In this document: positions 54,062 to 63,463 of the stretch, piece by piece
Layout of the letters: each line of letters starts with the position of its first letter
How positions within the stretch are numbered: position 1 is the stretch's first letter
Source: Paenalicyclobacillus mengziensis
GTDB lineage: Bacteria; Bacillota; Bacilli; Alicyclobacillales; Alicyclobacillaceae
Length of the DNA stretch: 64,000 nt
Direction of reading: 5' to 3'
Assembly (NCBI RefSeq): GCF_017298635.1
Contig: NZ_CP071182.1
Coordinates: forward strand, 3,200,001 to 3,264,000
Position numbers and translations under genes: made by a program
The notes under the pieces: generated by a model
Databases searched by the model: none
Told to the model about the DNA's origin: nothing
Seen by the model: only the letters and a program-made list of their open reading frames with translations

Positions 54062-55459
54062 TCACCGTCCTTGTGTCCCAGAGTGTTGCATGGTCTCCAT
54101 AGCTTTCCTCGCTTCATCCACTGTATACAAGGAGCCGAAGCAACAGATGGAATCCGTGTCTGAAAGCTGCATCGCCTGCATGAGTCCAGCCGCCACCGAT
54201 GGCGAAGTCATGACATTCACATTGGGTCGCATTTCTTGCACCAACTTTTCTAACTGTGCCGCCTCGAGAGCTCGGTGATTGTCAGGTTGTACAGCAATCA
54301 CCACTCGTGCGAGCGGAAGCATCGACCGCAAAATGCCGACGACGTCCTTGTCGGCGAGAATACCCACGACAAGGACCCACTCGTTCACCTTGCCGTCGGA
54401 TGAAAACTCATTGAGTGCTCCTGCAAGTGTTCTTGCCCCATCTGGATTATGAGCCCCATCGAGAACGATCAATTTGCGATTGTGTACAAACACTTCAATC
54501 CTGCCAGGCCAAGTTACTTGTGTAAGCGCCTGACGAATCTCTCGCGACGTTAAAACCGGAGCTTCGCCGTTTAGGGCAGCCGCCTCCAGCATCGCCAGAG
54601 CGACCGCCGTGTTTTCGCACTGATGTTTCCCGAACAGGGCTACAGGCAGATGAAACCAGTCGCGGGCGATACCGCGGTAATCCAACGATTGTAGCGGTAA
54701 TTCTCTTGTGACAAGCTCTCCCGGTTTTCGTTTTGTAAGAACCGATGTGGCGCGCTCACCGTCTGCGCGCTCACGCCTACGCGTATATCCAAAATGCGTA
54801 TGGAGGACGTAGAGCTTTACTGCCTTCTGTGTTGCATGATGGCGAATCACGTCCAGTGCCTCGCCCGAGGCCGCCGTTATGACAGGGCAGCCCTCTTTGA
54901 TAATACCTGATTTATCCGCAGCAATGTGTCTTATCGTTGGACCAAGAATCTGCACATGGTCCAATCCGACATTGGTAATCGCCGTCACAACGGGTCTCAC
55001 CACATTTGTCGAATCATATCTGCCGCCAAGACCTGTTTCCCATACGACAGCATCGACAGCGCACTCCTTAAAATACAGGATGGCCATCACCGTCAGGGCC
55101 TCGAACTCTGTCAGAGGATCGTCCTTCGTGACTGAAGTTGCAGCCTTGCGCACAGACTCAGCCAGGCGTTCAAAATCACACCCCGAGATGACGGCTTCGT
55201 CCACGATGAATCTACCCTGGTAACCGTCGAACGCCGGAGATGTAAACATGCCGACACGAAGACGAGTCCTCAGCAACTGATAGAGATTCGCACAGACGGA
55301 CCCTTTCCCGTTTGTACCAGCAATGTGGAAAAAGCGAAGCCCATCCTGCGGGTCACCAAAGTATTTTAGAACCCGCAGGGTACGCTCGAGGCCAGGCCTT
55401 ATCCCAAAGCGGTTCAACGAAGTCAGCCATGCACTCCCGGTATTTCTTTCTACAGCCAC
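54062..55459 (-). CDS. folC: Folylpolyglutamate synthase / dihydrofolate synthase
   Basis: FolC adds glutamate to folates. The 465-residue protein has the ATP loop HIAGTNGKGSVCANLYQLLR (about residues 44-63), TEFEALTVMAILYF, WETGLGGRYDSTNVV and LDGAHNPDGARTLAGALNEF. The start is GTG 55459 with GGAGAATAGATT upstream. It lies between valS and murC; in Bacillus valS-folC-comC is conserved. Confidence 0.95.
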   Translation of the reverse strand: MAVERNTGSAWLTSLNRFGIRPGLERTLRVLKYFGDPQDGLRFFHIAGTNGKGSVCANLYQLLRTRLRVGMFTSPAFDGYQGRFIVDEAVISGCDFERLAESVRKAATSVTKDDPLTEFEALTVMAILYFKECAVDAVVWETGLGGRYDSTNVVRPVVTAITNVGLDHVQILGPTIRHIAADKSGIIKEGCPVITAASGEALDVIRHHATQKAVKLYVLHTHFGYTRRRERADGERATSVLTKRKPGELVTRELPLQSLDYRGIARDWFHLPVALFGKHQCENTAVALAMLEAAALNGEAPVLTSREIRQALTQVTWPGRIEVFVHNRKLIVLDGAHNPDGARTLAGALNEFSSDGKVNEWVLVVGILADKDVVGILRSMLPLARVVIAVQPDNHRALEAAQLEKLVQEMRPNVNVMTSPSVAAGLMQAMQLSDTDSICCFGSLYTVDEARKAMETMQHSGTQGR

Positions 55460-55542
55460 AATCTATTCTCCTTAGCGGCGTTTGGTCACTGGCGCCACTC
55501 TGCATCTTTGGCACCATGCGCCTCGTCTGAAAAGTTTCAGTC

Positions 55543-55584
55543 ACGTGCGGTCAACCATCCAGCAGACGTACGGTCAACCATCCA
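55543..55584. repeat. 19-base direct repeat just after valS
   Basis: Two copies of ACGTGCGGTCAACCATCCA-like sequence (55543-55561 and 55566-55584) differ at one base and stand 23 bases apart. The second abuts the valS stop codon. No gene uses them. Confidence 0.7.
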
Positions 55585-58251
55585 TCAGTCCGCAGTAAGT
55601 GCTTTGATACGCTCCTCGACGCTTGCCAGTCGCTGCCTGTACTCAGCTGCTTTCTGTCGCTCACTTTCCACCACGTCAGCAGGAGCCTTCGACACAAACT
55701 GCTCATTTGCCAACTTCTTCGTCGCGCGCTCCACTTCACTCTTCAGCCGATCCCGTTCTTTGCTGAGCCGGTCGCGCTCCGCAGCGAGATCGACCAAATC
55801 GGTCAGGGGTACATAGATTTCACCTGCAGCAAAAACCGCTGTTACGGCCTTATCTGGAGCTGTCTTGTCCTGCCCAACCTCCACCGTCTCTGCGTTACAG
55901 AACCGTTTGATGTACGGCTCCACGGATGTTAGCAATTGTTCTGCCTCGCTGGAATTCGGCCGAAGTGTGAGGTGAACCGGTTTGCTTGGGGCAACATTCA
56001 TCTCAGAACGAATGTTTCTTACACTTCGAATCACTTCAATCACCTGGCGAACTTCATCCACCGCAGCGCTAAATGTCCACTCCTGATGCGTTGTCGGCCA
56101 ATCCGCACGAATAAGTGCAGTGCCTCGCTCCGGCAAAGACTGCCAAATCTCTTCCGTCACAAAGGGAATCATCGGATGTAGCAAGCGGAGTAACGTGTCC
56201 AAAACATAAACCAGTACTGACCGTGTTTGGCTCTTTGCTGCTTCGTCAGAACCATAGAGACTCAATTTCGCGAATTCAATGTACCAGTCGCAGAACTCAT
56301 CCCACGCAAAATCATACAAGGCGCGGCCCGCTTCTCCAAAGTCGTACCGATTCAAATGACTGGATACTTCTTCTATCGTCTGCTGCAGTCGCGTGACAAT
56401 CCATTTGTCCAGAACTGAGGAGGACTCAGGCGACAGCACAACCAGGTCTTCTCCAGGAACCAGATTCATCAGGACAAACCTTGACGCGTTCCATAACTTG
56501 TTGATGAAGTTTCTTGACCCCTCAACCTTCTCCCAGTAAAAGCGCTGGTCATTCCCCGGAGACGTGCCTGTGGCCAAGGTGAAACGGAGCGCATCAGCAC
56601 CGTACTTCTCGATGACGTCGAGCGGATCGACGCCGTTTCCAAGGCTCTTAGACATCTTTCGACCTTCACCATCGCGAATTAGTCCGTGGACAACGACTTT
56701 TTCAAAAGGCATCTGGTTGGTAAACTCGAGTCCCGTAAAGACCATCCTCGCGACCCAGAAAAACAATATGTCGTAGGCAGTTACGAGTGCGCTCGTTGGA
56801 TAAAATTTCTGATAATCCCCCGTTTCATCGGGCCAGCCCATCGTCGAGAATGGCCACAGACCGGATGAAAACCAGGTGTCGAGCACATCTTCGTCCTGGT
56901 GGATGTCGTGCGCCCCGCAATGGGTACAAGATTCCGGTTCATCCATAGCGACGTTGATGCCGCCGCAATTGTTACAGTACCATGCAGGAATGCGATGTCC
57001 CCACCATAACTGTCGTGAGATACACCAGTCTCGAACATTTTCCAACCAGTGCACAAACACCTTCTCAAACCGGTCCGGGACAAACTCCAGTTCTCTCCGT
57101 TTCAGTGCCGCAAGTGCGTTTTCTGCAAGTGGAGTCATCTTTACGAACCATTGATCGGACAAAAACGGTTCCACCACGGTATCGCACCGGCTGCAATGCC
57201 CGACTGCATGCATCAGTTCCTCTTCCTTGACCAGATACCCACCAGCCCGAAGGTCGCGAACAACGCTCACTCTCGCTTCCTCGCGGGACAATCCTTCGTA
57301 TTTTCCGGCCAAGTCAGTCAGAACGCCATCCGCATTGATACACTGAGGCATCGGCAAGTCATGGCGCATTCCAACTTCAAAGTCGTTCGGGTCATGTGCC
57401 GGTGTAATCTTTACACAACCTGTGCCAAATTCCTGCTCCACGTACGTATCGGCAATCACAGGAATTTGTCTGTCCGTGAGCGGTAACTGAAGCATCTTTC
57501 CGACTTTGGCTTGATACCGCTCATCATCTGGGTGTACGGCTACCGCAACGTCAGCAAACATGGTCTCGGGACGCGTTGTTGCAATCACAACGTCGCCAGA
57601 CCCGTCCACGTACGGATAGCGAATATGGTAGAGTTTTCCGGCGACATCCATGTGTTCCACTTCAATGTCGGACAAGGCCGTTGAACACCTTGGACACCAG
57701 TTGATGATACGATTCCCCCGGTATATGAGACCACGGTTATACAGTTCCACAAAAACTGTCCGCACGGCACGAGACAGCCCTTCATCCATCGTAAAGCGTT
57801 CACGAGACCAGTCGCATGACGATCCGATGGCTCGGACCTGGTTTGTGATGCGGTTTCCGTACTCGTGTTTCCACGCCCAGACCTTTTCCACAAAAGCCTC
57901 ACGACCAAGGTCATGTCGACTCTGGCCTGTCTCTTCGCGCAGGGTCTTCTCCACGCGGGTCTGGGTGGCGATGCCCGCGTGATCGGTGCCTGGCAAGAAC
58001 AACGCTTCATACCCCGCCATCCGACGGTGACGGATGATAATGTCCTGTAAAGTGTTATTCCAAGCATGACCAAGGTGCAGCGACCCGGTAACGTTTGGGG
58101 GCGGCATCACAATCGAAAACTTCGGTTTAAAACTCGATGCATCCGCACGAAATGCGCCGCTCTCCTCCCAAAACTGGTAAATACGCTGCTCCACGCTCTT
58201 CGGGTCATACACTGTAGACAGTGTATTCCCGGACTTCTCGCCCTCTGACAT
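55585..58251 (-). CDS. valS: Valine-tRNA ligase
   Basis: ValS charges tRNA-Val. The 888-residue protein has the class I HIGH-type motif in PPNVTGSLHLGHAWN, an editing domain (about residues 190-340), GRKMSKSLGNGVDPL as the KMSKS loop, and a C-terminal coiled coil (RDRLSKERDRLKSEVERAT). The start is ATG 58251, six bases after GGAGGG. A T-box leader with terminator precedes it, so expression responds to uncharged tRNA-Val. Confidence 0.97.
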   Translation of the reverse strand: MSEGEKSGNTLSTVYDPKSVEQRIYQFWEESGAFRADASSFKPKFSIVMPPPNVTGSLHLGHAWNNTLQDIIIRHRRMAGYEALFLPGTDHAGIATQTRVEKTLREETGQSRHDLGREAFVEKVWAWKHEYGNRITNQVRAIGSSCDWSRERFTMDEGLSRAVRTVFVELYNRGLIYRGNRIINWCPRCSTALSDIEVEHMDVAGKLYHIRYPYVDGSGDVVIATTRPETMFADVAVAVHPDDERYQAKVGKMLQLPLTDRQIPVIADTYVEQEFGTGCVKITPAHDPNDFEVGMRHDLPMPQCINADGVLTDLAGKYEGLSREEARVSVVRDLRAGGYLVKEEELMHAVGHCSRCDTVVEPFLSDQWFVKMTPLAENALAALKRRELEFVPDRFEKVFVHWLENVRDWCISRQLWWGHRIPAWYCNNCGGINVAMDEPESCTHCGAHDIHQDEDVLDTWFSSGLWPFSTMGWPDETGDYQKFYPTSALVTAYDILFFWVARMVFTGLEFTNQMPFEKVVVHGLIRDGEGRKMSKSLGNGVDPLDVIEKYGADALRFTLATGTSPGNDQRFYWEKVEGSRNFINKLWNASRFVLMNLVPGEDLVVLSPESSSVLDKWIVTRLQQTIEEVSSHLNRYDFGEAGRALYDFAWDEFCDWYIEFAKLSLYGSDEAAKSQTRSVLVYVLDTLLRLLHPMIPFVTEEIWQSLPERGTALIRADWPTTHQEWTFSAAVDEVRQVIEVIRSVRNIRSEMNVAPSKPVHLTLRPNSSEAEQLLTSVEPYIKRFCNAETVEVGQDKTAPDKAVTAVFAAGEIYVPLTDLVDLAAERDRLSKERDRLKSEVERATKKLANEQFVSKAPADVVESERQKAAEYRQRLASVEERIKALTAD

Positions 58252-58259
58252 GCTCATCC

Positions 58260-58585
58260 CTCCAAATAAAAAAGCCTCTCGTCCCATCTCAGGACGGAAG
58301 GCTTTGGTTTCCGCGGTACCACCTGAATTTCCCGCACTGCAACGACAGATACACCTTAACCCGGACTGGACGGTCAATCACCCAGTGCCGTTAGTGGCTC
58401 CTGCATGCAGATACAAGACACTCACCATCATTAACGGAATGACCCGGTTGAGACTCCTCAACGTTGCTCCAAGACGACGTTCGGCCGGTTGAACGGGTCC
58501 GGCTTGCACCATTCACCGGACTCTCTGCACAGTCATTGCCCGCCTACTCCTTCTCTTCTGCGCAACCATCAATATCCACTGATTA
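58260..58585 (-). promoter_or_regulatory. T-box leader of valS
   Basis: The leader ends with the conserved T-box AGGTGGTACCGCGG (58326-58313 on the minus strand), then a terminator stem AAGCCTTCCGTCC/GGGACGAGAGGCTT followed by TTTTTTATTT. Stem I features such as GAATGGTGCAAGCCGG and AGAGAGTCC lie near 58530. A GTC valine codon in GAACGTCGTCTTGG is the likely specifier, but I did not fold it. Low charged tRNA-Val would favour the antiterminator and valS expression. Confidence 0.92.
58263..58305 (-). terminator. Regulated terminator of the valS T-box
   Basis: The stem AAAGCCTTCCGTCC with GGGACGAGAGGCTTT encloses a short loop and is followed by a run of T on the minus strand. It competes with the antiterminator that includes the T-box sequence. 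Confidence 0.88.
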
Positions 58586-58591
58586 TGTAGT

Positions 58592-58620
58592 ATAGTACTG
58601 ACTGGCTACAGCGCTGTCAA
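58592..58620 (-). promoter_or_regulatory. Sigma A promoter of valS
   Basis: TTGACA (58620-58615) and TACTAT (58597-58592) are 17 bases apart on the minus strand, a near-perfect promoter. Transcription would start close to 58585, giving a T-box leader of about 330 bases. Confidence 0.85.
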
Positions 58621-58653
58621 GCCGTTGCTGGATGTTCGTACCACTTTTCCGTC

Positions 58654-59157
58654 CTAACGGCGTTTTTTCTTCTTTTTCCTGCTGTTGGGGCTGTGTCTCC
58701 GAACAGGAGGCGCAGGCTCATGACTCGCTCGGTCCTGATTGCGCTTTTGCTCCAGGGCTGAGCGCTTCTTCTCAGACCATTCGGTCAGACGTAGATAGGC
58801 AAACGCTACGACAAGACCAAGCAGCAGGGGGAACAGGATATAAAGCTCAAGAAACTGCATGAACGTACCTTGCTGCATCGCAAGTTGCGGGGATTTCTCA
58901 ACCAAAAAGTCAAGCAGTACACCGACCACGAAAGCTGCCACAACACCTACCAACGCGTTTGTTAGCCGGCGCTCTTTGGCCCTCGGAATAATCAAGTACG
59001 CCACAATCAATTCCGCGAGTGGCAGGCTTTGATAAATCGGATAATGCACAGCGTACTTGGCTACCACTTGAAGCACTGCAACGCCCACAACAGAGATGCC
59101 TAAAAACCGCCAGTAAATCCCGTTCTTGATACCAGGCTGTGACCCATCGTTGCTCAT
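58654..59157 (-). CDS. Uncharacterised membrane protein with basic tail
   Basis: The 167-residue protein has four hydrophobic segments (FLGISVVGVAVLQVVAKYAV, LAELIVAYLIIP, ALVGVVAAFVVGVLLDFLV, LYILFPLLLGLVVAFAYL) and ends in a strongly basic stretch (SRKKKKKRR). ATG 59157 follows a GGGGTAATTGGGG region. I do not recognise the family. It lies between spoVID and valS, where Bacillus has ysxE. A possible promoter GTGACA...TAAGAT lies upstream. Confidence 0.8.
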   Translation of the reverse strand: MSNDGSQPGIKNGIYWRFLGISVVGVAVLQVVAKYAVHYPIYQSLPLAELIVAYLIIPRAKERRLTNALVGVVAAFVVGVLLDFLVEKSPQLAMQQGTFMQFLELYILFPLLLGLVVAFAYLRLTEWSEKKRSALEQKRNQDRASHEPAPPVRRHSPNSRKKKKKRR

Positions 59158-59305
59158 AACCCCAATTACCCCCAAACATACACATCTTGCCCCATCTTAC
59201 CAGACAAAGCAGATCGTTGTCACTGAAACAGAACAGAGCCCGCATCTTACGCATATACATAGACTTGTAGACCGACAGGGCTGTGCGTTAACAGGAGGGA
59301 TGATT

Positions 59306-59467
59306 TTGGGCTTCTTTTATGCTCTCGCAAGGTTTGTCAAATTACTGCTCGCCATCGCGATCTTTCTCTTGTTTCTGCGTGCGATTCTCTGGCCAAGTAC
59401 GCTCGATTTAATCATCCTCCTGCTACTGTTCGTCGTATTCGTCACGATGTTTCTTGGCGCACCATAG
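59306..59467 (+). CDS. Small two-helix membrane protein (53 aa)
   Basis: TTG 59306 follows AGGAGGG by about six bases. The 53-residue product is nearly all hydrophobic (FVKLLLAIAIFLLFLRAILW and LDLIILLLLFVVFVTMFLG) with a short turn between two helices. It is on the plus strand between two minus-strand genes, like the small genes at 22631 and 52341. An ATG at 59300 is in frame but touches the ribosome site. No family is known to me. Confidence 0.6.
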   Translation: MGFFYALARFVKLLLAIAIFLLFLRAILWPSTLDLIILLLLFVVFVTMFLGAP

Positions 59468-59475
59468 TCGCATGC

Positions 59476-59520
59476 GATAAAACGGGCTGCCCCAGAACGC
59501 TTTCGCGTCCGGTGCAGCCC
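59476..59520 (-). terminator. Terminator after spoVID
   Basis: On the minus strand GGGCTGC and GCAGCCC enclose an inner stem around a GAAA tetraloop (CGCGAAAGCG), followed by GTTTTAT. It should end spoVID transcripts and perhaps the small plus-strand gene as well. Confidence 0.75.
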
Positions 59521-59604
59521 TCACTCTGCAGCCCTCATTGAGCTGCAAACAAACCTTTTTAAGATAGCAAACAAACCGAACCTTTTCAGAGAGTAAAATG
59601 CGCC

Positions 59605-61011
59605 TCAGGAAGACCGCCGAAGCTCGCCAGGAACCTTCAATACCTGTCCAGGAATGATGGAGTCGCCCGTCATCCGATTGGTCCTCATCAGGTCGCCTTC
59701 GCTGCACCCGACACGCTCTGCGAGTGAAGAGAGAGATTCTTCTTCCATCACGATTACGTAGCGCAGAGTGTAATAATTGTCAGGCGCATTGAAGTCGACA
59801 AAAGACCACAACGAGGTGTCAACGGTTCGCATCTCTGCCGATTCTTCTTCACGTTCATCGGCGTCCACGGTTGTATGCGCAGCATCGCCCGTTTGGACGC
59901 CCACATTTACGGTGGGTACAAAACCTGCCGTTGCCTGAAAGCCGTCTTCAGAAAAACTGCGTGAGGCCACAAACGACTCCTCAACAGGGCCTTCCACGGA
60001 CGGTTCGCGAACATTTCCATCGACGTTGGAATTTGTGGCACGGACGGGCACCTTACTGAGGTCAACCTGGTGCTCAAACTCAAACTCGGACGTCTCAGGA
60101 GGTTCATCTGCAGAGAACTCGGTTGACGACAACGGAACTTCTTCCTTTACTGGTGACTTCGGTTCATCGGGCACTTTCGCTTCGTCAGTCTGTACATATC
60201 TGTCAAGCGTTAGCAGTTCCTCACGCGCGGACGGCATCTCTGAAGCCATCTGGCTAGGGTCCTCGCGCTTTGCATCGGACGCCTTGTCATTTTCGGCCTC
60301 GTCGAAAGACTCGTCGACACCTCCGCGCGCTTCACTTACTCTCTCGACGTAGTTTGGTGCGCCTTGCTGCTCATCCCCGGCAAATTTCTCGTCGGCCTGA
60401 CCACGAACCAGTTCGAGACTGTTTTCCACCGATTGCTCTGTTTGTGATGCTGCTTCATCCTGCACGCTATCTACCGATGGCTCCCTTTGCGTGGCACTCT
60501 TGTCCACAGGGACTTCGGTTACGTCTGTGGTCTCCGAGTCACTGGAGCCGTTCCCAAACAGGACGTCACCCACTTCCTGAGCCCCGCACTGGAAGTGGTA
60601 CCCGTGCTTTCCGTTCAGTCCGGATACCCGCAACTTTGCCTGCACGCGGAGCCATCCGTCACTCATGACGTCAAGCTTCCAGTCAGAGATTCGACTCGCC
60701 ACATTGACGACGCCGCGGGGTTGAAACTGCACCGGTACTCGTAAAGTGAACGGCATGCGATGATGCACGTGACGAGCATACGGATTGGCCGCCAAGTCGT
60801 GCCCTGCCCCACTGCCAGACGTAGCTTTCGTCAGATAGCCCGCAAAGACAATTGCTCCTTCGAGCACGTATGCATCGCCAACACGTTCAAACGAAGTGAC
60901 CTCCGTTGCAACATTTGCGTCATCGACAGTGTGGTCTTGCTCGACCGTCTCGATGAAGACCTCCTGGTCGACGCCTACTGTTATCTGCCCATTTCGATCC
61001 GCTTCGCTCAC
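59605..61011 (-). CDS. spoVID: SpoVID-like spore coat morphogenetic protein with LysM domain
   Basis: SpoVID guides encasement of the spore by coat proteins. The 468-residue protein has an N-terminal beta-rich domain (about residues 8-150; GQITVGVDQEVFIETVEQDH, VFAGYLTKATSGS), a very acidic disordered middle (about 165-395), and a C-terminal LysM domain (YVIVMEEESLSSLAERVGCS, IIPGQVLKVPGE). This architecture and its place between hemL and valS match Bacillus spoVID. The start is GTG 61011 after GGGAG; the frame to 61059 adds a Cys-rich stretch without support. YsxE is missing downstream. Confidence 0.88.
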   Translation of the reverse strand: MSEADRNGQITVGVDQEVFIETVEQDHTVDDANVATEVTSFERVGDAYVLEGAIVFAGYLTKATSGSGAGHDLAANPYARHVHHRMPFTLRVPVQFQPRGVVNVASRISDWKLDVMSDGWLRVQAKLRVSGLNGKHGYHFQCGAQEVGDVLFGNGSSDSETTDVTEVPVDKSATQREPSVDSVQDEAASQTEQSVENSLELVRGQADEKFAGDEQQGAPNYVERVSEARGGVDESFDEAENDKASDAKREDPSQMASEMPSAREELLTLDRYVQTDEAKVPDEPKSPVKEEVPLSSTEFSADEPPETSEFEFEHQVDLSKVPVRATNSNVDGNVREPSVEGPVEESFVASRSFSEDGFQATAGFVPTVNVGVQTGDAAHTTVDADEREEESAEMRTVDTSLWSFVDFNAPDNYYTLRYVIVMEEESLSSLAERVGCSEGDLMRTNRMTGDSIIPGQVLKVPGELRRSS

Positions 61012-61053
61012 CAACGCTCCCTCCCTCGCACAGGTGCGCTTCATACAGAAGTT

Positions 61054-61079
61054 GCACAAGCACTTGTGCCTACTGTATG
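61054..61079 (-). promoter_or_regulatory. Sigma E-like -10 and inverted repeat before spoVID
   Basis: CATACAGT (61079-61072) matches the sigma E -10 consensus, although no good -35 stands at the usual distance. Just downstream GCACAAG-CA-CTTGTGC (61054-61069) is a perfect inverted repeat whose half-site resembles the GGACAAG motif of SpoIIID, a known regulator of spoVID-class genes. Confidence 0.4.
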
Positions 61080-61140
61080 ACTCTATGCCTGGCTGAGTTT
61101 TAATATGTCGAGGGTGAGCGAACGATGTTTCTTTCAGCCA

Positions 61141-62430
61141 TTACAGCCTAGAAAACACTTTCTCAATAGCCTGCGTGGTTTCTTCAATCTCTGCTTCGCT
61201 GTGTACCGCCGACAGGAATCCTGCCTCCTGCTGAGATGGGGCGAGTGACACACCGCTGTCGAGCATTCCATGGAAGAAGGCCGCGTAGCGCGCTTTATCG
61301 GACTCGCTCGACTCCCGATAGTTGGTGACTTTGCCCCCATGGAAGAACAGTCCAAACATACCGCCAATCGCGTGACCCGACACTGCGATGCCGCGCGACG
61401 TCCCAGCACGGACAAACGCGTCCACAATCGCTTGGCCGTGAGCCTCGAGACGCTCATACAGCCCTTCCTTAGCTGCCTCTTTCAGCATTCTAAGGGCAGT
61501 CAGTCCGGCCGCCATCGCAAGCGGATTGCCGGACAATGTCCCTGCCTGGTACATCGGTCCCTGTGGCGCCACGAGGGCCATGATGTCTCTGCGTCCCCCG
61601 TAGGCACCAACAGGAAGGCCACCTCCGATAACCTTGCCAAACGTGGTGATGTCAGGGGTAATACCGAACCGCCCCTGCGCCCCAGATAGTCCAACCCGAA
61701 AGCCAGTCATGACTTCGTCGCAAATCAACAGGGCCTGATGCTCGGCTGTAACTTCCCGCAGGGCCTGAAGGAAGCCCGGAACAGGTAGAACACAGCCCAT
61801 ATTACCCGCGACAGGTTCTACAATCACTGCGGCTATCTCGTCACCTTTTTCGGCGAAGAGCGCCTTTGCAGCGTCAACATCGTTGTATGGGATTGTCAGT
61901 GTGGACTCTGCAGTAGCGCTCGGCACGCCCGGACTGTCAGGTAATCCGAGCGTAGCAACACCAGAGCCCGCCTTCACCAGCAAGCTGTCCGCATGACCGT
62001 GGTAGCAGCCTTCAAATTTGACGATATAACGTCGGCCAGTGTAAGCCCGAGCGAGTCGTAAAGCACTCATGGTGGCCTCGGTGCCGCTGTTGACCATCCG
62101 CACCATCTCGACCGACGGGACTAAGGCGATGACCGCCTCTGCCATCTCAGTCTCAAGCGTCGTCGGAACCCCAAAACTGGTTCCCTTCGCCGCCGCCTCC
62201 TGCACTGCTCTGACGATTTCCGGATGAGCATGCCCCCAGATGAGCGGTCCCCAAGAAAGTAAGTAATCAATATACCGGTTCCCGTCGATGTCATATAAAA
62301 AGGGACCTTCTCCTTTATCCGCAAAGAAAGGGGTTCCTCCAACAGCCCGAAACGCTCGTACCGGGCTGTTCACTCCACCTGGCATCACCTGTTGTGCTGC
62401 TTGGAAAGCTCTCTCCGAGGCTTCTCGCAT
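61141..62430 (-). CDS. hemL: Glutamate-1-semialdehyde 2,1-aminomutase
   Basis: HemL makes 5-aminolevulinate from glutamate-1-semialdehyde with PLP. The 429-residue protein has [38 protein letters not shown], and the PLP Lys in [20 protein letters not shown] (about residues 255-274). ATG 62430 follows AGGTGAG. It follows hemB by 28 bases. Confidence 0.97.
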   Translation of the reverse strand: MREASERAFQAAQQVMPGGVNSPVRAFRAVGGTPFFADKGEGPFLYDIDGNRYIDYLLSWGPLIWGHAHPEIVRAVQEAAAKGTSFGVPTTLETEMAEAVIALVPSVEMVRMVNSGTEATMSALRLARAYTGRRYIVKFEGCYHGHADSLLVKAGSGVATLGLPDSPGVPSATAESTLTIPYNDVDAAKALFAEKGDEIAAVIVEPVAGNMGCVLPVPGFLQALREVTAEHQALLICDEVMTGFRVGLSGAQGRFGITPDITTFGKVIGGGLPVGAYGGRRDIMALVAPQGPMYQAGTLSGNPLAMAAGLTALRMLKEAAKEGLYERLEAHGQAIVDAFVRAGTSRGIAVSGHAIGGMFGLFFHGGKVTNYRESSESDKARYAAFFHGMLDSGVSLAPSQQEAGFLSAVHSEAEIEETTQAIEKVFSRL

Positions 62431-62458
62431 GAACACTCACCTGCCCCATCCCATAGAT

Positions 62459-63463
62459 TTATCGCTTAGCTTGCTCCTTTTGCCATCTAGCAAAGTCCAT
62501 TGCGTGGTATGTCAGAATGATATCAGCCCCGGCGCGCTTGAAGGAGGTCAGCACCTCTTCGACAATCGCCCGCTCGTCAATCCACCCTTTCAGGGCAGCT
62601 GCCTTGACCATGCTGTATTCGGCACTCACGTTGTACGTGGCCAAAGGCAGGTCAAATCTTTCCCGTATGCGCCGGGTAATATCCAAATAGGAAAGTGCTG
62701 GCTTGACCATCAGCATGTCTGCACCTTCCTCCACATCGGAAGACGCCTCCCTCAGCGCTTCGCGTGCATTTGCCGGATCCATCTGGTAGGTTCTGCGGTC
62801 TCCAAAGGCTGGTGCTGAGTGCGCGGCCTCACGAAAAGGTCCATAGAATGCACTCGCGTACTTCACAGCGTAAGACAAAATCGAAACATTTTCGAATCCA
62901 TGCCCATCCAGTCGCTGCCGAATGGCCGCGACACGCCCATCCATCATGTCTGAGGGTGCCACAATGTCTGCCCCAGCTGCCGCATGTGACAAAGCTGTTT
63001 CCGCAATCAAGGCCAAGCTGTCGTCATTGACAATTTGCCCATTTCGAACAATACCGCAGTGGCCAGCAGGATTGTACTGACACAAGCAGACATCTGTCAT
63101 AATCAGCAGTTCAGGGTGGTCTCGTCTGAGCGCCCGGATGGCCTGTTGGACGATGCCTTGCTCTGCGTATGCACTGCTGCTCTGGTCATCCTTTTCTGCA
63201 GGGATTCCAAACAAGATGACGCCTGGGATTCCCAATTCGACCAAGTCGTCTACTTCTCGTCGCAGAGCGTCCAGGCCAAAGTGATAGACACCCGGCATCG
63301 ATGCAATCTCCTCTTTGCCATCTAACCCTTCTTGCGCAAACATCGGAAGAATCAAGTCATTGATGTTGACTTCGGTTTCACGAACTAGGTCTCGGAGTGT
63401 TCCAGAGGCCCGTAATCTCCGGTGACGACGAAATGAAGGTAAATCGTTTTTCTGTGAACTCAT
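62459..63463 (-). CDS. hemB: Delta-aminolevulinic acid dehydratase
   Basis: HemB joins two aminolevulinate molecules to porphobilinogen. The 334-residue protein has a Cys-rich zinc site in TDVCLCQYNPAGHCGI, and the two catalytic Lys in LSYAVKYASAFYGPFRE and MLMVKPALSYLDI. ATG 63463 has GAGAGGAG upstream and overlaps the hemD stop by four bases. Confidence 0.97.
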   Translation of the reverse strand: MSSQKNDLPSFRRHRRLRASGTLRDLVRETEVNINDLILPMFAQEGLDGKEEIASMPGVYHFGLDALRREVDDLVELGIPGVILFGIPAEKDDQSSSAYAEQGIVQQAIRALRRDHPELLIMTDVCLCQYNPAGHCGIVRNGQIVNDDSLALIAETALSHAAAGADIVAPSDMMDGRVAAIRQRLDGHGFENVSILSYAVKYASAFYGPFREAAHSAPAFGDRRTYQMDPANAREALREASSDVEEGADMLMVKPALSYLDITRRIRERFDLPLATYNVSAEYSMVKAAALKGWIDERAIVEEVLTSFKRAGADIILTYHAMDFARWQKEQAKR

